Position numbers and translations under genes: made by a program. The notes beneath the pieces were generated by a model, which saw only the letters and a list, made by a program, of their open reading frames with translations, was not told the origin of the DNA and searched no databases. A stretch of DNA of 48,239 nucleotides from Candidatus Endomicrobium neocapritermitis (lineage in GTDB: Bacteria; Elusimicrobiota; Endomicrobiia; Endomicrobiales; Endomicrobiaceae): contig WRJZ01000033.1 in NCBI GenBank assembly GCA_009778325.1, forward strand, positions 1 to 48,239, given 5' to 3'. Positions 15,001-21,000 of the stretch are shown here, piece by piece (position 1 is the first letter of the stretch; each line of letters opens with the position of its first letter).

Positions 15001-18000
15001 GGCGCTAAGCTGGCCGAAAACGGCATAACCATAAATAATGGGATGATAGAGAAAGTAAGGATTGATTTTGAAGGTAAAGTAATAGAAATATCGGAAGGGC
15101 TATCGCTTAGAAGCTTGGAAGCTTTAGGAGCGAAAATAGAAAATATAAAATTTACCGATAAGTCGTCGGAAGGAGCAGTAAAAAAAGCCCTTACATTTGA
15201 CATTAAACTTAACAAAGTGATCAGTATCGAAGATTATATACTGTCTAATGCTGACATGATTGAATTTGACATTAATAAATCTTTCCGTGAAAAGCTCTTA
15301 AAAGCCGAAAGAGATTTTATGATGGAAAAAGCGAAAGATAAAGACGGTAAAGTAACAAAAGATAATATACGAAAAATAAATGTTGATATTGAAAATTTTA
15401 GAAATAATACTCAAATGTTTACCGACCAGTTTTCATTCCAAAGAGAATGGGGAGCAGTTGTAGGCAAACAAATATATGAAGCTCTTACTAAAACATATGG
15501 CGAAGGTAAAGTAGCGTTGACACAAGCGGATATGTTGGCAATTTACAAACTTGCGGAATCTGTAGCAGGTACGTTTGACAAACTTATAGCAGAATTTAGA
15601 AAGGAGATAAATGCGGAAAAAGAAGCAAAAAGCGCAGGTCTTCCGTATGAAATGAAAAACAGCATTGTTGAAAATGCTTTGAAAGAAGCTGGTTTTGACA
15701 ACAATTTGCAAAAATTTTATGAAAGACTTGAAGTGGTAAATAAAAATATAGATCTAGTTAAAAAAGATTTTTCTCAGGCTGAAAGGATAATAAATGAATT
15801 TGCAGAAAAGATAAATAGAATTGATAGAGATGCTGACAGCTTAATTAAAGAAGGAAAGACTGTTAACGAAGCATTTGTCCGCGAACAAAAACTGTCGGTT
15901 CTTGAAGAGCTTAGAACTTCGATAAAAGAGTCTAAGAATGGCGAAGAAGGGGCATATATCCTCAGACGTTTTGTAGATAAGATGCTTAAAGATGCAGTCG
16001 GCTTTGAACCTCGTGCTTCTCAGTCTGAAATGATAAGCGCTATGTTAAGAGGAGAGAATGTTGCTTTAGGTATGGGTGGCGGAAAAACCGTTTCAGCCGG
16101 TGAGCTTGCCGTTATAAGCAGAATAATATTGGGCAAGGATGCGAATATAGAGATACTTGTAGGAAATGGAGATCTTAACAATTACACCGGCGCAAAATCG
16201 GAAGCAAGAAAACTTGCCGATAAAGTTGGTTTGAAAATGGTTTCCATAGAAGATATAAAAGTCAGCACTGATCGTTTAGCGGAAGCTTATGCTGACCATA
16301 ACTCAATAGTAGTTATGGATCCTACTACAAGAGGGCATTTGAGAAATCAGGCTATCAGTAGCGGAGATGCGAAGTTGAACAAAGCTCTTAACAGTGTTAA
16401 CAGAGTGTTTGTTGATGAAATACACCGCTGGACTTTGGAGAGAACAGCTGCCGTTATTGGCGGAGATAATAAACCGCCGGAGATGGATGTGGTGTTAAAA
16501 GCGGCAGAAATAGTCAAAAAATTAAAGCTTGATAATGTGTATAGAGAAATTATTGACGGCAAAGCAACAGAAACAACTATAAAGATAGAGACATCGGCAG
16601 GAGAAAAAGAAGTAACAGTTAAGCGTTATAATACGATAAGAGAAGCTGAAGTGCTTTTAGAGGGAAGTAAAGAAAACGTTATATCAGTTATCGGTGAAAC
16701 AACCGCAGACAGAAAGATATTAATGACGGATTCAGCTGCTAAGATTGTGGAGTCATTAGGCTACAAGAACAGAGAAATAGACAGTGTAATGCGCGGAATG
16801 TTTGGCGTATCGGATAAAGGAGGCCTTAAATTCGGCGCAGATGGCAGAGTAAAGCCTGTAGGAGAGCAAGGTGTTCAGGAAAATATGGTAATAAGCGACA
16901 TTTATTATCAGCTCGGTTATGCATTGCAAAGAGGTATTATTGAGAAAAATCTGTCAGGTAAAGAACTTGCAGATTTTGCCAGTAAATCTACTCAGACGAG
17001 TAATACGTCTATGCAAACTTCATTGGCTGCAATTTACGATAGAATCGGTACAAGAATGGTAGGTATGTCAGGTACTGTTGCAGGTTTGGAGCAGTTGATT
17101 AGTAATAGAGCAGGTTCTCCAAAAGTTCATGATATTACAGGTGAAAGTGTAAATACGGCAGATTTCAGATCAACTTCAATTACAAAGTCTTCTGAGTATT
17201 CCAAGTTATTTGATGAAGTGCTTTCAGGCAAGAGAGCAATGGACAATGTTTTAACGCTCGCTAAAACTGCTGACAGTAATAGACTTATAAGAGAAGCCAT
17301 CATGGAAAAATATGATGCTCTTACAAAGGCAGGATATAAGATTTATGAATTTAATGACAGGCAAGGCCAATGGAAAGTAAATGAAAAAGGAGAAATAGAA
17401 GTAGAACGTTTAGGCAAAGATAAAGACGGTAACGATATGGATATTTCCTATGTTGCGAAAAATTCTTCTGAGAAACGCATCATAATAGCCAACGAAATGG
17501 GCGCGACGGGCATTGATTATCAGGGTAAATTCGCGAATATTATTTTTGATGCTCATTTAATGAGTAATACTGATCTTGCGCAGGCTATTAAGAGAACAGG
17601 AAGGCCCGGCGGCGACAAAGGAAGATGGGATACGGATCGTTATATTGTTAATAATTACGAAAAGATGAACGCTCAGCTTGAGGCTTTCGTTAAAAATGAT
17701 GCTTTTGTTGATTATGCCAGAAAATCATGGACAGGCGAATCTTATTTGAATAATGAACAGGCGGCATTAAGATTAAAAGTTGAAATGAGAGAAAAACTTA
17801 CGGAAAAGGAATTTGGAAGGTTGCCGGAGCATGGCATTAGGCTTGCAAATGAAACAGGCGAAATTGTAAAATTCCGTAATTACAATGAATATGAAGCTCA
17901 ATATAAGACCGCAAGATTAAGCGCGGAAGATTCGATAGCTTTTGTCTCAAACATAAGGGACTTGTATGATATTAACAGCTCAATACAATTTTCTGTCAGT

Positions 18001-21000
18001 GATACAATGAGAGATAGAATGGTTATCAATCCTTTAAGACAGCTTACTCTCAAAACTTCAGGTGCTGATAAAGAGCGCGTTATGAAAACGCTCAATGATG
18101 TCTTAAACAATAAGATGTCTGAGGTTGATTTCCGTATTAAGAAAGATTCCGGTTCTGTAAAAGATTCTCAAAAAATTATGAAAGAAGTTTTTGACAGAAC
18201 TTATAATGAAGCGTTAACAGTTCTTAAAGAACTAAAACTCAGTGATTCTGTTGCAAAGAATTATGTAAAGAATCATATTGAAGATATGAAAATTGCAAAT
18301 AAAGAATATAACACGTTGAAGGCTAATAAAGAAAGAGGCTTAGATTCAACCCGCAATATGAGTGAGTTTGTAGAAGTAATGAAATCTTTGGAAGATTATA
18401 TGATGCCTGAAATGGCTAGGATGACAGGCAAACAGGAACAATTGATAGCACAGGCTGAAAAAGATATTAAATCAATAGTAAGCAAGCCTGCCGTCGAGTC
18501 CATAAAGGATTCGAAAACTTCAAGAGATGCCGTATTGCCTGAAGCTGCTCCCATGCGTGAATATAGCGTTGCCGAGATGCAAGCCGTAAAGAGTAGCCTG
18601 ATGAGGTCGGTTTTTGCATTAGGAGCATCTGTTGATACCGATTTGGCAAATAAATTGTATAACGGAAATCTAAGTGACGAAGATAAAGAAAAAGTGATAC
18701 GCGATATAATAAACATAGGAGTTTCGGAACTTTATAGAAAAGATTCGGATCTTGCTGTAATGGCGGTTTCAGATTTGGATAATATTGGTGCGTTAATGAA
18801 TAAATATAGAGATGGTGAACCTATAATAACAGGTTCAGTAATACCGCAGTTTAATATTAATTCCAGCGTTGTTGATGAATTCATCGGTGCGTATTCACAA
18901 CTTGCAACTGACTTAGTGTATTCTCTTGCAAATGTAGGTTACATCGGAGAGAAAAAGAGAATAGAACTTGAACTTAATATTACCAAAGAAAATATTTTTG
19001 GATTGATCGCTGAACACGGCTCTAATTGGCAGATTGCTTTTGTAGATTTGATTAGAGAGAGAATAAATAACGTGACAATATCTGCTAATGATAAAGAAAA
19101 CAAAGCTGTAAAAAAACGTATAAAGGAAGTATTGAAAGATTACAGCGGTATCTATACAAAAGCTCCGCTTGCAATACCGTTGTTAAGCCCGGTAAACAAC
19201 CAGCAGAAACTTGATAAATTAACTGCTGGAAAGCAGCCTGCCGAGTTTAGCAGATTGGAAAGATTGCAATACGGCTTCTATCAGTGGAATGCTAAGAGGG
19301 CAAATACGCGTTTGGTTGATAGCAGTCTGTTTGCAAGAATGTTTGTTGAAGAACCTAATACGGACGCGATGATTGCCTTGATGCGTTACGGTGTAAATAT
19401 GCCTAATACGAATGCATCTGTAGTTGACGATAAAATGGTTGATAATTACAAAACGCTTTTTGCCGTGATGCAGTCGTCAAGAGAACATGGCGCAAATTTT
19501 GACAAGAATTATAACTTCAAAGAATTTGACGCGGCGGTGAGAGCGGGAGATTATGTCAAGGCGCTAGAAATAATGTCTGAAAAGTCGGATACTGATTATT
19601 ATGAAATGGTAAAAGGAATACAGAAATTAATAGCTGATAAAAATGCTGAGAAAATGGAATCGTATCAAAAATTCTCTCAGTTGCTAAATAATAATAATGA
19701 AAACATGGACGCTCTGTTAGAGAGTATGAAAAATGTTGGCATCATCACAATGTCTGACATAGAAGAAACCGTGAGAGAAAGAAGCGAGCGTGATAATTTG
19801 TTTATGGCGCTGATGTTGATAAATCCGGAGATTATCGATATAGTGACATACGGTAAACTTAAAGAATATGTTAAAACTAATCCGCAAGCTGATGTAAGAC
19901 AAATAACATTAGAAGAACTGAATATTTTTACCGAACAAAACATCATAACTGAAAATACGCAAGTTACCGAAAAGAAAGCAGAAACTACACCTGTACAGAT
20001 AGCTGCGGAAGCGGCGAAGTTGGCGGCAGTTACAGCGATTGAAGGAACAAATATTACCGGAGAAGCTGTGAGAAGTGTAATAAATCCGATAGATGCAAAC
20101 GGCTTGAATATAAATACCGGCGAACAATGCTTGCTTGCAGCTGCAGATGCGCTTGGCAAAGTCAATCCGCGTATACTTGCAGGAATGATTGCAATTGCCG
20201 CGGCAAACGATGAGCAGATAAATTCGCCTGCGGATATGCTCAGGGCTGCAGGAATAGATGGCGAGAATGCGCTCCGTATGGGTATTCTGAATGAAGTCGG
20301 GCTGAATTCTCATGTTATTCTTCCGGTTGAAAATCTTGTAGATGTAATAATACCTGAAGGCTCGGCCGGTTTTGTAGCGTATCTGAATACAGAAAAAGAA
20401 ACAGGTCATGCGGTTGCCGTAGTGGGTATAGATGCTGCAGAAAAAACGATTACAATAATAGATAATGCGGCAGGAAAGAAAACAATATCAATGGATGAGT
20501 TTAAGCAGATAGGCTTTGAAGGGCTGATATGGGTTGATAAAAATACTGCTAAAGTCAACACAATTATGAAAAAAGCAACCGAAGCAAACAGCGGAAAAAT
20601 AGTGGAAGCGATATTGTCAAGCTCAATGGCAATGCAGATTGAAGTAATCAGAAGTAAGTTTGCCGGTACTGAAGAAGCGAAAGCAGCAGGAGAGAAGCTG
20701 ATTGAAAAGGTTGTTGAAGCATACGCAAGTCCTGAAGAGTTGAAGACAATGGTATTGATAGCTGTAGCTGCGTTCAAAGACGCGGGTGAGATGGAAGAGT
20801 ATCTGGGATTGAAAGGCAGCTATAATAAACAGCAAGTTGCAGAAGCAGCGATGAACAAGATAGGAGAAGCGATATTCTTGGCGCAGCAAGGCGACTTGAC
20901 ACCTGTGGAAAGAGATCAAGAAATAGCATTGATAAGAGTGGTGGCAGACATGTTGATGGCAGCGTCAGAAGATGCAAAAGTGAAAGATATGATAAAGAAT

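Noticed and set aside
19677-20977. Minus-strand ORFs opposite the 3' part of the giant gene
   Set aside because: They are shadows of the main frame with low-complexity Ser/Phe/Cys translations and no family resemblance.
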